From assembly GCA_036399015.1 (NCBI GenBank), contig DASWNW010000118.1, positions 5,460 to 69,459 of the forward strand: a DNA stretch of 64,000 bases, read 5' to 3'. The stretch is from QHVT01 sp036399015 (GTDB taxonomy: Bacteria > Acidobacteriota > Thermoanaerobaculia > Gp7-AA8). A program made the position numbers and the translations under genes. Of this stretch, positions 16,547-25,166 are shown one piece after another. The notes beneath the pieces were generated by a model. The model did no database searches. It was not told the DNA's origin and worked only from the letters and a program-made list of their open reading frames with translations. The stretch's first letter is position 1. Every line of letters starts with the position of its first letter.

Positions 16547-17677
16547 ATGGGCATCTTCGACGCGCTTCGCAACGAGTTCATCCAGATCATCGAGTGGCTG
16601 GACGACAGCCACAACACGCTCGTCTACCGTTTCCCGGTCCACGACCAGGAAATCAAGATGGGGGCGCAGCTCACGGTGCGCGAGAACCAGGTGGCGATCT
16701 TCGTCAACGAGGGCGAAGTGGCGGACGTGTTCAAGCCGGGCCGCTACGAGCTCTCGACGCAGAACATGCCCATCCTCTCGACGCTGCGCGGCTGGAAGTA
16801 CGGCTTCGACACGCCGTTCAAGGCGGAGGTCTACTTCTTCAACACCCGCCTTTTCACGGACCTCAAGTGGGGGACGCAGAACCCGGTCATGATGCGCGAC
16901 GCGGAGTTCGGGATGATCCGCATGCGCGCCTTCGGGACGTACGCGACGCGCATCGCCGACGCGAAGACGTTCTTCACCACGATCGTCGGGACGCAACACC
17001 TCACCACGACCGAGGAGATCCTGGGGCAGTTGCGGTCGACGATCGTCAGCCACTTCTCCGACATCGTGGCGGAGTCGAAGATCGCCGCGCTCGACCTGGC
17101 GTCGAGCTACCGCGAGCTGTCGGCGCTCGCGCAGAAAGAGCTCGCGCCGTCGTTCGCCAGCTACGGCCTCGAGCTGGCGCGGTTCAACATCGACAACATC
17201 TCGCTGCCGGAAGAGGTCGAGGCGGCGATCGACCAGCGCACGAAGCTCGGCGTCTTCGGCGACAAGATGCAGCAGTACGCGCAGATGCAGACCGCCGAGT
17301 CGATCAAGATCGCCGCGGCGAATCCCGGCGGCATCGCCGGAGCGGGAGCGGGCATCGGAGCCGGCATGGCCATCGGCCAGGCGATGGGGAACGCGTTCAA
17401 CGCTCCTCCCGCGCCCGGCGCGTCTTCCGCCGCTCCCCCGCCGCCTCCCGGCCCGCAGGCGAACGTCCCCCGCTGGTCGCTGACCATTGACGGGAAGACG
17501 TACGGCCCCTACACCGACGACGCGCTGAAGGCGATGGTGCAGGGCGGACAGGTGACGGCATCGACGCAGGCCTGGCGTCCCGGCGCGAGCGGCTGGGCGC
17601 CGCTCGACAGCTACGCGGAGCTCGGCCTCGGCGGTGGAAGCGCCATGCCGCCGCCCCCGCCGCCGCCGGTGAAGTAA
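16547..17677 (+). CDS. SPFH-domain (virion core/YdjI-like) protein with C-terminal GYF_2 domain
   Basis: 376 residues; ATG at 16547 with GGAGGG upstream. The N-terminal 280 residues form a cytosolic SPFH/Band-7-like domain: FPVHDQEIKMGAQLTVREN, FVNEGEVADVFKPGRYEL, and ALAQKELAPSFASYGLEL near residue 190. A Gly/Ala linker and a Pro-rich stretch follow, then a GYF_2 module WSLTIDGKTYGPYTDD.LK.M with GWAPL. No transmembrane helix is obvious. In Bacillus subtilis the related YdjI is co-encoded with a zinc-ribbon protein; a zinc-ribbon gene lies 3 kb away here. Likely a scaffold for membrane or envelope assemblies; exact role unknown. Confidence 0.85.
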   Translation: MGIFDALRNEFIQIIEWLDDSHNTLVYRFPVHDQEIKMGAQLTVRENQVAIFVNEGEVADVFKPGRYELSTQNMPILSTLRGWKYGFDTPFKAEVYFFNTRLFTDLKWGTQNPVMMRDAEFGMIRMRAFGTYATRIADAKTFFTTIVGTQHLTTTEEILGQLRSTIVSHFSDIVAESKIAALDLASSYRELSALAQKELAPSFASYGLELARFNIDNISLPEEVEAAIDQRTKLGVFGDKMQQYAQMQTAESIKIAAANPGGIAGAGAGIGAGMAIGQAMGNAFNAPPAPGASSAAPPPPPGPQANVPRWSLTIDGKTYGPYTDDALKAMVQGGQVTASTQAWRPGASGWAPLDSYAELGLGGGSAMPPPPPPPVK

Positions 17678-17687
17678 GCCATCGCCA

Positions 17688-20651
17688 CTACCGGCCGTCC
17701 AGAGCAACGGAGACGCCGGCGTTCACGATCCACGGATTCTTCTCGAGCCGCGGCGTGAGGCCGAGCGTCTCGAGCGCGCGAGACGTCTTCAGCCATCCGC
17801 CTCTGACGAACCACCGCACCGTCTTCGGTGCTTCGACTTTGAACTCCACGTCGATCTCCAGGCCTGCGTGCCTGGAATCCGCAACGGCGCGGTTGAAGCG
17901 GTAGTAGTGCGCCGACAGAACCGTGCCACGGGAGACGATGTCTTCCTTGCCACGGAAGACACCCGCCACCCAGGCGAGCGGCGAGAATCGTGCGTCCGAG
18001 TACTGTATGCCGGTGTAACGCTTGTTGGACAGACCCCGCCCGATCCGTTCGGCGTAGGCGTCGTCCGCCGCTACCTGCTTCAGGAAGATGAGGTCATTCG
18101 CAAACCCGGCCTTCTCGCCCAGGTAGCCCTCGTCGCGGTTCGTAGTGCTGACGTCGTTCCCTGAGCCATGCCCGAGAAACAGGGTGACGGCGTACGCGGG
18201 ATTCGTTTTCGAAGGCGGATCGACGAGGTTCGGTCGCGCCGTGAAGTTGAATGTGACGGTGCCGAGGAAGACGCTGCCTTCCCCATCGCCCGGATTGACG
18301 AGCGTTCCGCGGTCGTCGAGGAGCTCGTGCGAGCGCACGTTGCGCCAACTGCGGTAGCCGCCGAGCCCGAAGATTGCCCGCCGTGTCGGCGCTCGCAGGT
18401 CGGCGCCGACCGTGTAATAACGGTAGGGGACCGGTACGAATACGGTTCCGTCCTTCGTGAAGGGCTGATCCTTCTTTTCTTCGCCGTACGCCGTGCTGAC
18501 GAGGAACTGCCGGACGCCGCGGAAGATGGGAATCTTGTGGATCGGCGCAAAGACCTGCAGCAGGACGACATCTGCGTCGTCGTCCGACCGGTCTGCCTTT
18601 TCGTCGGGCGCGTCGCTCTCGCGCCGCACCATGTATGACAGGCTGGCCGGCCCATAAGAGGCGCGCAGGCCCTCGCCGGCCTCTGACAGCGCGATTCCCG
18701 CGGTCGGTTGGGCGAAGGTCATCCGTCCGTACTGGAGAATCCACCCGCCGACGCCAAACACCTTCGCCTGGTACTGCGTCGCATTGATCTCGTTCGTCGC
18801 CTTGGCTCCCCCGAAGTCGCCGTTCTTGAAACGAAGAGTGGCCGAGACCTCGACGGGGCCGGCGTACTGAAAGCTCACGGACGCGGTCTCGGAGGTGTGC
18901 CGCGTGTGCCCCTGGAAGCCTTTCGGCAGGTCGTAACCGGAGGTGGCATCGGCTCCGAAGCCGAAGGTGTAGGCACCTTTCGGTTTGTCGACCGTGGCCG
19001 GTGCGCCTGGCATCCAGATCAGATAAGCGTTTGCATTCGGCGGCGGTTCGGTCTCGTCGAAGTACGAGACATTCACCCTGATGCGAAGGTCCGGACTCCG
19101 CCTGAGAAACGCGCCGTAAAACCGGGTACGGTGGTTCGGCGGAACGGTGGTGGACGCCGTGCACGTGGTCTTGTCGCCTTCCGGCTTGCAGTCGACGATC
19201 TCGACCTGAGCCTCCAGCGGCCCGGTCGAGCGTTCCTGCTCGACCTCCTGGCGACGCGTCTCGTTCGCGACGCGGGCGTCCTGCATGCCGTCGCGCGCGG
19301 CCGACGCCGGCCGCAGCTCCGGGCACTTTCGCGATTCGTCGGCCGTGAATAAGGGCTCGGGAATGTCCCGGTACGGCACCATCGCCGCGACGTCATAGCT
19401 GGCGAAAAGCCGGGCGGACACCTCCAGGTTGCGCTGATGGCACGCAACGGCAATCTCGTCTGCACCGCTCCGCTGCACCTCCGCGCGCGCCCGCTGGATC
19501 TTCTTGAGCAGATGGGTCGTTTCCGACCCTTTGGGCTGCAACTCGGCGTTCAGGCGCCGCATCTCGTCTTCGATCGCTGCGATCAGCTCGCGTGATGCAA
19601 TCTGATAACGCGACCGGACGAACTGCTGATGTGCGTTCTCCAGAGGCTTTCCGGCGACGATCTGGGACAGCGGCGTACCTGGTGCCGCGCGCGGCGCCAC
19701 GTCCGGAGCGGCGCTGTAGCCCACGGTCCGGCATCCGCTCAATCCCTCCTTCTTCCGTTCGAGCAGGCGCGCGACTTCGCCGCACGTCGGGTTCTGCAGT
19801 GCCTCAACCGCCCACTGGAACTCCCCCGCCACCCTCCTCTCACAAGCGCTTTCATCTTCGCGGTATGCGGGATCGAACGCCGCCATGGCCACCTGACGGC
19901 GGCACATCGCGTCCACCACGCCGCACCGCGGCGGATACTTGTGCGTACCGTCTGGGTTGATATCGGCCGGATCGTTGAAGAGACGCGCCACGTAGTACGC
20001 GGCCTCCGCATTGATCGCCGGATCGAGTGTCCGCTGCTTGTCTTCGCTGATGCCGAGTGTGAGCAGCGCCCGCACGTCGGACCTCTTGTCCTGATTGTCG
20101 AAATGGCAGGTTGCGGTCCAGTAGATCGTCTCCGCGTCGCAAGCGAGGTCGTACTTCCCGTTCGAAGGTCCCGGCTGGCGGATGTCGCAGAGTTGTGCAG
20201 CGGGTGCGTCGGGCGCCTTTGCCGTCTTCACATGTTCGCGGTAGAAGCGAAGCATCTCGAGAGACTCGAGCTGTGACCGGTCACCATCGGTGCACGCGTT
20301 GCCCGGGGAGACCTCGAGCGCCCGGCAGATGACGTCGCGCATGAGCACACCGCCTCGGAGGATCTGGGCAGCCGAATAGGCATTCGCCAGTTCGTCGTTG
20401 CGGAACACGTATGGAATCGTGACCACGAACGTGCGATGTCCCGTGGTGTTGACGATCTGGAGATCCTGCCCGTCGAGCCGCTCCGGCTTCACCGGGTTGA
20501 GAAAGCGCCAGTCCGCCACCCCCGTTTCATCGAGGCGGAGGTCGACCACTCCGGGATCTCGCAGCGCAATCATCGGCGTGCCGTCCGGCGGCGCCTGCCC
20601 GTAGACGGAGACGGCGCAGACCGCAAGTACGACCGCAACGCGAATTCTCAT
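17688..20651 (-). CDS. Large exported protein of unknown function, possible outer-membrane beta barrel
   Basis: 987 residues from the ATG at 20651, which has GGAGT upstream; a longer in-frame start at 20720 would overlap the divergent zinc-ribbon gene. Signal peptide MRIRVAVVLAVCAVSVYG. The N-terminal half is mostly alpha-helical with several Cys and repeated Arg/Glu-rich segments (residues about 340-500). The last 400 residues look like alternating amphipathic beta strands with aromatic belts (YRYYTVGADLRAP, FLGTVTFNF, VRWFVRGGW), ending in VNAGVSVALDGR, consistent with an outer-membrane barrel. I recognise no named family. It lies between the SPFH/GYF gene and the zinc-ribbon gene. Confidence 0.75.
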   Translation of the reverse strand: MRIRVAVVLAVCAVSVYGQAPPDGTPMIALRDPGVVDLRLDETGVADWRFLNPVKPERLDGQDLQIVNTTGHRTFVVTIPYVFRNDELANAYSAAQILRGGVLMRDVICRALEVSPGNACTDGDRSQLESLEMLRFYREHVKTAKAPDAPAAQLCDIRQPGPSNGKYDLACDAETIYWTATCHFDNQDKRSDVRALLTLGISEDKQRTLDPAINAEAAYYVARLFNDPADINPDGTHKYPPRCGVVDAMCRRQVAMAAFDPAYREDESACERRVAGEFQWAVEALQNPTCGEVARLLERKKEGLSGCRTVGYSAAPDVAPRAAPGTPLSQIVAGKPLENAHQQFVRSRYQIASRELIAAIEDEMRRLNAELQPKGSETTHLLKKIQRARAEVQRSGADEIAVACHQRNLEVSARLFASYDVAAMVPYRDIPEPLFTADESRKCPELRPASAARDGMQDARVANETRRQEVEQERSTGPLEAQVEIVDCKPEGDKTTCTASTTVPPNHRTRFYGAFLRRSPDLRIRVNVSYFDETEPPPNANAYLIWMPGAPATVDKPKGAYTFGFGADATSGYDLPKGFQGHTRHTSETASVSFQYAGPVEVSATLRFKNGDFGGAKATNEINATQYQAKVFGVGGWILQYGRMTFAQPTAGIALSEAGEGLRASYGPASLSYMVRRESDAPDEKADRSDDDADVVLLQVFAPIHKIPIFRGVRQFLVSTAYGEEKKDQPFTKDGTVFVPVPYRYYTVGADLRAPTRRAIFGLGGYRSWRNVRSHELLDDRGTLVNPGDGEGSVFLGTVTFNFTARPNLVDPPSKTNPAYAVTLFLGHGSGNDVSTTNRDEGYLGEKAGFANDLIFLKQVAADDAYAERIGRGLSNKRYTGIQYSDARFSPLAWVAGVFRGKEDIVSRGTVLSAHYYRFNRAVADSRHAGLEIDVEFKVEAPKTVRWFVRGGWLKTSRALETLGLTPRLEKNPWIVNAGVSVALDGR

Positions 20652-20708
20652 GGTTACTCCTTTGCTAGAGACGGACTGAATCGGCGTATTCTCCCCTACC
20701 ATGCCTCC

Positions 20709-21788
20709 GTGACCGCCCACCCCACCCCCACCGCCGCCAAGGTCCGCAAGTTCCCCTGCGAGGGGTGCGGGGCCGACCTGCGCTGGGAGCCGGGGGCGGC
20801 GGCGCTCGCGTGCGAGTGGTGCGGCTTCAAAAAGAACGTCGCCTCCTCCGGGGACGTCGCCGAAAAGTCGGTCGACGCCGCGTTACGTGCGCCGCGCGAT
20901 CTCGGGTGGGGGGCGGAGCGCAAGGTCATCGCCTGCAAGCGCTGCGGGGCGCATACGACGCTCGATCCGCACGTCTCCGCCAGCTCCTGTGCTTTCTGCG
21001 GCACCACGGCCGTCGTCGAGTCGCCGCCGAATGCGAACGTCGTGCGCCCGGAGGGGCTGCTGCCGTTCCGGTACAGCCGCGAGCTCGCCATCTCCTCATT
21101 CCGGACCTGGCTGAGCGGCCTCTGGCTCCGCCCCAACGACCTCAAGTCCGCCTCGCGCGTCTCCTCGATGCAGGGGGCCTACATCCCCTTCTGGACCTTC
21201 GACGCCGTCACCGACTCCTGGTGGACCGCCGAGGCGGGCCACTACTACTACGTCACCGTGCGCCGCGGCGGGAAGACGGTGAGCGAGCGGCGGGTGCGCT
21301 GGGAGCCGGCCTCCGGGACGCTGCACCGCTTCTTCGACGACGTGCCGGTCCCGGCCTCGCGCGGCATCGACGACTCGCTCTGCCGCAACATCGAGCCCTT
21401 CCCCACCGCCGAGCTGACGCGCTACGACCCGTCGTATCTCTCCGGCTTCCTGGCGGAAGAGAACGCGGTCGACCTGCCGGAGGCGCTGGAGAACGCGAAG
21501 GGAAGGATGCGCAGCGAGATCCACAGCGCCTGCGCACGCGAAGTGCCGGGCGACACGCACCGGAACCTCCAGGTGCAGACGACCTTCTCCGCCCTCGCCT
21601 ACAAGAACGCGCTGCTGCCGATCTGGGTCGCCGCCTACGACTACCGCGGCACGCCGTACCGCTTCCTGGTCAACGGCGTCACCGGCAAGTGCGACGGCAC
21701 CGCCCCCTACTCGTGGGTGAAGGTGGTGCTGCTGGTGATGACGATCCTGACGGTGCTGCTGGTCGTGCTGTACGTGAGTGGGGAATGA
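20709..21788 (+). CDS. Zinc-ribbon membrane-anchored protein (YdjG/TFIIB zinc-ribbon-like)
   Basis: 359 residues from a GTG at 20709, chosen because it precedes KVRKFPCEGCGADLRW. Two zinc ribbons: CEGCG...CEWCG (residues about 17-40) and CKRCGAHT...CAFCG (about 80-100). A central region with WWTAEAGHYYYVTVRRGG and the FW/WW-rich core seen in bacterial zinc-ribbon envelope proteins follows. A single C-terminal transmembrane helix (VVLLVMTILTVLLVVLYV) would leave the bulk in the cytoplasm. It resembles the B. subtilis YdjG partner of the SPFH protein YdjI; the SPFH gene is nearby on the same strand. Confidence 0.8.
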   Translation: MTAHPTPTAAKVRKFPCEGCGADLRWEPGAAALACEWCGFKKNVASSGDVAEKSVDAALRAPRDLGWGAERKVIACKRCGAHTTLDPHVSASSCAFCGTTAVVESPPNANVVRPEGLLPFRYSRELAISSFRTWLSGLWLRPNDLKSASRVSSMQGAYIPFWTFDAVTDSWWTAEAGHYYYVTVRRGGKTVSERRVRWEPASGTLHRFFDDVPVPASRGIDDSLCRNIEPFPTAELTRYDPSYLSGFLAEENAVDLPEALENAKGRMRSEIHSACAREVPGDTHRNLQVQTTFSALAYKNALLPIWVAAYDYRGTPYRFLVNGVTGKCDGTAPYSWVKVVLLVMTILTVLLVVLYVSGE

Positions 21789-21789
21789 G

Positions 21790-21888
21790 GGTTCCTCGGG
21801 TTCCTCGGGGTTCCTCGGGTTCCTCGGGGCGATTCGTGCCTGTCGTGACCGAGGAACTCCGAGGAACCCCGAGGAACCCCGAGGAACC
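21790..21888. repeat. Arm-loop-arm inverted repeat, TTCCTCGG family, copy A3
   Basis: Four TTCCTCGG words, a unique centre (GCGATTCGTGCCTGTCGTGA) and four CCGAGGAAC words, immediately after the zinc-ribbon stop. The right arm appears to supply the first codons of the AlkD-like protein. Confidence 0.9.
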
Positions 21889-22585
21889 GCTGTCCGTCGT
21901 CCGCAACCTCCTGCGCGAGGCCGCCGATCCCGCGGACGCCGAGGGGGCGCTGCGCTACTTCAAGACCGCGCCCGGCGAGTACGGCCACGGCGACCGCTTC
22001 CTCGGCGTACGCGCTCCGGCGCTGCGGCGGATCTCCAAAGAGTGCGACGGGCTGACGCTCGGCGACCTCGGGAAGCTGCTCGACTCCGAATGGCACGAGG
22101 AGCGGTCGCTGGCGCTGCTGGCGATGGTGCGCCGCTACGGGCGCCACGCCGACGAGCGGGAGGCGTTGTACGCGCTGTACTTCGAAAAGCTCGGCCGCAT
22201 CAACAACTGGGACCTGGTCGACGTCTCCGCGGCCGACATCGTGGGAGCGCACCTGCGGGAGCGAAGCCGTGCGCCTCTCCGGAAGCTCGCGCGATCGGAG
22301 TCGGTGTGGGAGCGGCGGATCGCCATCATCGCGACGCATCACTTCATCAGGCGGGGTGAATTCGAGGAGACGCTGCGCATCGCCGGCCTCCTCCTCCGCG
22401 ACCGGCACGATCTCATTCACAAGGCCGCAGGCTGGATGCTGCGCGAGGTGGGCGAGCGGGACGGGGCGGCGGAGGAGGTGTTCCTCGACCGGCACGCGGC
22501 GGAGATGCCGCGGACGATGCTGCGTTACGCGATCGAGAAGTTTTCGGAGCCCGAGCGTCGGAAATACATGCAGATGAAGCGGTAA
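21845..22585 (+). CDS. DNA alkylation repair protein (AlkD-like HEAT-repeat glycosylase)
   Basis: 246 residues from a GTG at 21845. The core from SVVRNLLREAADPADAEGALRYF onward matches AlkD-type proteins: YGHGDRFLGVRAPALRRISKE, then HEAT-like helices (SLALLAMVRRY, NNWDLVDVSAADIVG, WERRIAIIATHHFI, HDLIHKAAGWMLREVG). The WDLVD segment holds the Asp used by the family. It excises bulky or N3/N7-alkylated purines. The first 13 or so residues (TEELRGTPRNPEEP) are encoded by the repeat A3, so the natural start may have been lost or shifted and the repeat used as the N-terminus; a shorter non-standard start cannot be excluded. Confidence 0.85.
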   Translation: MTEELRGTPRNPEEPLSVVRNLLREAADPADAEGALRYFKTAPGEYGHGDRFLGVRAPALRRISKECDGLTLGDLGKLLDSEWHEERSLALLAMVRRYGRHADEREALYALYFEKLGRINNWDLVDVSAADIVGAHLRERSRAPLRKLARSESVWERRIAIIATHHFIRRGEFEETLRIAGLLLRDRHDLIHKAAGWMLREVGERDGAAEEVFLDRHAAEMPRTMLRYAIEKFSEPERRKYMQMKR

Positions 22586-22599
22586 ACCCGCTTTTCCCG

Positions 22600-22628
22600 T
22601 TGACGCCGGTACCGCCACCCGCTACCTT
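22600..22628 (+). promoter_or_regulatory. Putative promoter for the TonB-dependent receptor
   Basis: TTGACG at 22600-22605 and TACCTT at 22623-22628, 17 bases apart, about 50 bases upstream of the receptor start. The -35 match is good and the -10 match weak. Confidence 0.4.
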
Positions 22629-22676
22629 CACTCCAACCAACAAATCGCTCCACCACTCATAGGAGGAATGCGCCTC

Positions 22677-25118
22677 ATGGCATCACGCCGGTCCGTCCGT
22701 AGTTTGTTCCTAGGCCTCTGCATCGCGCTGTTCGCGACAACGGTGTTCGCCGCTCCAGGGCGCCTCGCCGGCCGGATCACCCGCGCCGACGGCTCCGGCA
22801 TCGGAGGCGTCATCGTGCAGGTGGTCGAGCTCTCGCGCGTCGAGCTCACCGATCCCGACGGCAACTTCCGCTTCGACAACATCGCCCCCGGCACCTACAC
22901 GGTGTCCTTCGTCGCCGCCGACCAGGCCGCGACCGAGAACAACGTCGTGGTGAGCGACGGCCAGACCGCCCGCGTCGACAAGCAGGTCGACTGGTCGCTC
23001 AGCCTCGCCGAGACCATCACCGTCTACTCCGCCTCCCGCCGCACCGAGCGTGTCGTGGAAGCGCCGGCGTCGGTGACGGTGGCCAGCGAGGAGCAGATCG
23101 AGGCCGCCGCTCCCTCGGGGCAGGCGCCGCGCATCATCGAGAACGCGCCCGGCGTCGACTTCACGCAGAGCGGCCTCTATGACTTCAACTTCAACGCGCG
23201 CGGCTTCAACAGCTCGCTGAACCGCCGCATCCTCACCCTCGTCGACGGACGCGACCCCTCGGTGCCGTTCCTCGGCGCGCAGGAGTGGGCGGCGCTCTCC
23301 TTCCCGATGGACGAGTTCGCGGCGGTCGAGCTCGTGCGCGGCCCCGGCTCGGCGCTCTACGGCCCGAACGCGTTCAGCGGCGTCCTCAACATGACCACCA
23401 AGCAGCCGAAGCTGAACCCGGGCGGGCGCCTCCTCCTCACCGGCGGCGACCTCAATACCAAGCGCGGCGACATCCGCCACGCGGGCGGCTTCGGCAACGA
23501 GACCTACTACCGCGTCGTCGGCGGCTACTCGAACAGCGACGACTACACCCGCTCGCGCAACGTCACGGTCGAGTACAGCGTCCCCTGCGCGGCAGCCGGC
23601 GCGATCAACTGCCTTCCCAAGGAGCCGGCGCCGCTGGCCCTCGAGGAAGTGACGGTCGCCTACGGCGGGATCCGCTTCGACAAGCACTTCGCCGACACGA
23701 ACGTCCTGACCCTCGAAGGCGGCTACGCCACGCTCGAAGGTCCCACCTTCCAGACCGGCATCGGCCGCGTGCAGGTGACGGACGTCGCCCACCCCTGGGC
23801 GCGCGTCAACTACAACATGCCGCACTGGAACTTCCTGGCCTACTACGACGGCCGCATCGCGGAGCGGCAGGTCGCGCTCTCGTCGGGCTCCGGCGTCATC
23901 CCCAACACCCCCGGCCTCTGGGAAGACTCGTTCAACATCCACGGTGAAGTGCAGACGAACTGGGGCTTCTTCAACGATCGCACTCGCGTCGTCCTCGGCG
24001 CCGCCTACAACACGCAGGAAGTCGACACGGCCGATCCGAACGGCTTCCACACCCTGATGCCGGAGGCGAAGGAGGAGCGGCAGCAGGCGGTGTTCGGCCA
24101 GCTCGAGTTCGACATCACCAACAACCTCAAGATCCTCGGCGCCGCGCGCTGGGACGACTCGACGCTGCACGAGGCGCAGTTCTCGCCGAAGGGCGCCATC
24201 GTCTACAGCTTCGCGACCAACCACAGCGTCCGCTACGGCTACAACGAGGCCTTCCAGCGTCCGAACTACTCGGAGCTCTTCCTCCGCGCGCCGGCCGGCG
24301 CACCGGCGAACCTCGCTGCCGCCGCGGCCGCGAACCCGGCTACCGCGCCGCTCGCCCCGCTCCTCGGCCAGCTCGGCTTCGGCCCGCTGCCGATCCTCGC
24401 CCTCGGCAACTCGAACCTCGAAGTGGAGAAGGTGCAGAGCCATGAGATCGGCTACGCCGGCATCTACGGCGGCAAGCTGTTCCTCACGCTCGACCTCTAC
24501 CGCAGCGAGATGAGCGACTTCGTGACCGACCTCCTGCCGGGCGTGAACACCGCCTTCGCGCCGTACCAAATCCCGAGCACCGTCCCGCCGCAGGCGGCGG
24601 CGTTCCTCAACCAGTTCCTCACCGCCGCGCTGGCGAGCCGCCGTCCGGGCCTGACCACCGTCAATGGTGCACCGGCGCTGGTCTTCTCGTACGCGAACGC
24701 CGGTGAGGTCTCCACGCAGGGCTTCGAGATCGCCACGAACTACTACATCACCAACAACTGGCTGTTCGACTTCAACTACGCCTGGTTCGACTTCGACGTG
24801 AAGAGCGCGCAGGCCGGCGACCGGCTGCTGCCGAACGCGCCGGAGCACAAGTTCAACACCGGCCTCTCCTGGCGCGGCACGCGCTTCGACGCGCGCGCCG
24901 GCTACCGCTGGGTCGACGAGTTCGATTGGGCCGCCGGCTCGTTCGTCGGCAAAGTCGAGAAGTACCACGTGCTCAACCTCGGCGCGAACATCCATCTCAC
25001 CGACATGATCGGCCTCGGCTTCGATGTGTCGAACGCGACGGGCAACGAGCACTACGAGGCGTTCGGCGGAGACCTGCTCGAGCGCCGCGCGCTCGGGTTC
25101 GTCAGCGTCAACTGGTAA
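22677..25118 (+). CDS. TonB-dependent receptor with N-terminal carboxypeptidase-regulatory-like domain
   Basis: 813 residues. The ATG at 22677 sits 10 bases after AGGAGG and is preferred over the ATG at 22668, which is only one base from it. A signal peptide (ending TTVFAAPG) precedes a CarboxypepD_reg-like domain (GRLAGRITRADGSGIGGVIV ... NIAPGTYTVSF), then a plug domain (NAPGVDFTQSGLYDFNFNAR, RGFNSSLNRR, VELVRGPGSALYGPNAFSGV) and a 22-strand-type barrel ending in FVSVNW with a terminal aromatic. It imports an unknown ligand, often a glycan, peptide or siderophore, across the outer membrane using TonB energy. No dedicated SusD-like or TonB gene is adjacent. Confidence 0.95.
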   Translation: MASRRSVRSLFLGLCIALFATTVFAAPGRLAGRITRADGSGIGGVIVQVVELSRVELTDPDGNFRFDNIAPGTYTVSFVAADQAATENNVVVSDGQTARVDKQVDWSLSLAETITVYSASRRTERVVEAPASVTVASEEQIEAAAPSGQAPRIIENAPGVDFTQSGLYDFNFNARGFNSSLNRRILTLVDGRDPSVPFLGAQEWAALSFPMDEFAAVELVRGPGSALYGPNAFSGVLNMTTKQPKLNPGGRLLLTGGDLNTKRGDIRHAGGFGNETYYRVVGGYSNSDDYTRSRNVTVEYSVPCAAAGAINCLPKEPAPLALEEVTVAYGGIRFDKHFADTNVLTLEGGYATLEGPTFQTGIGRVQVTDVAHPWARVNYNMPHWNFLAYYDGRIAERQVALSSGSGVIPNTPGLWEDSFNIHGEVQTNWGFFNDRTRVVLGAAYNTQEVDTADPNGFHTLMPEAKEERQQAVFGQLEFDITNNLKILGAARWDDSTLHEAQFSPKGAIVYSFATNHSVRYGYNEAFQRPNYSELFLRAPAGAPANLAAAAAANPATAPLAPLLGQLGFGPLPILALGNSNLEVEKVQSHEIGYAGIYGGKLFLTLDLYRSEMSDFVTDLLPGVNTAFAPYQIPSTVPPQAAAFLNQFLTAALASRRPGLTTVNGAPALVFSYANAGEVSTQGFEIATNYYITNNWLFDFNYAWFDFDVKSAQAGDRLLPNAPEHKFNTGLSWRGTRFDARAGYRWVDEFDWAAGSFVGKVEKYHVLNLGANIHLTDMIGLGFDVSNATGNEHYEAFGGDLLERRALGFVSVNW

Positions 25119-25127
25119 CCGGAAACC

Positions 25128-25154
25128 TTGGGGCGGCGGGCCATGCCCGCCGCT
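25128..25154. terminator. GC-rich hairpin at the convergent TonB-receptor/leuB junction (half of repeat family G)
   Basis: GGGGCGGCGGGC-CAT-GCCCGCCGCTCC forms a near-perfect 12-bp stem between two convergent stop codons. It matches one arm of the larger GTGGAGCGGCGG elements at 29759 and 33996. There is no T tract; a bidirectional transcription barrier is plausible. Confidence 0.55.
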
Positions 25155-25166
25155 CCTCGAGCACCG

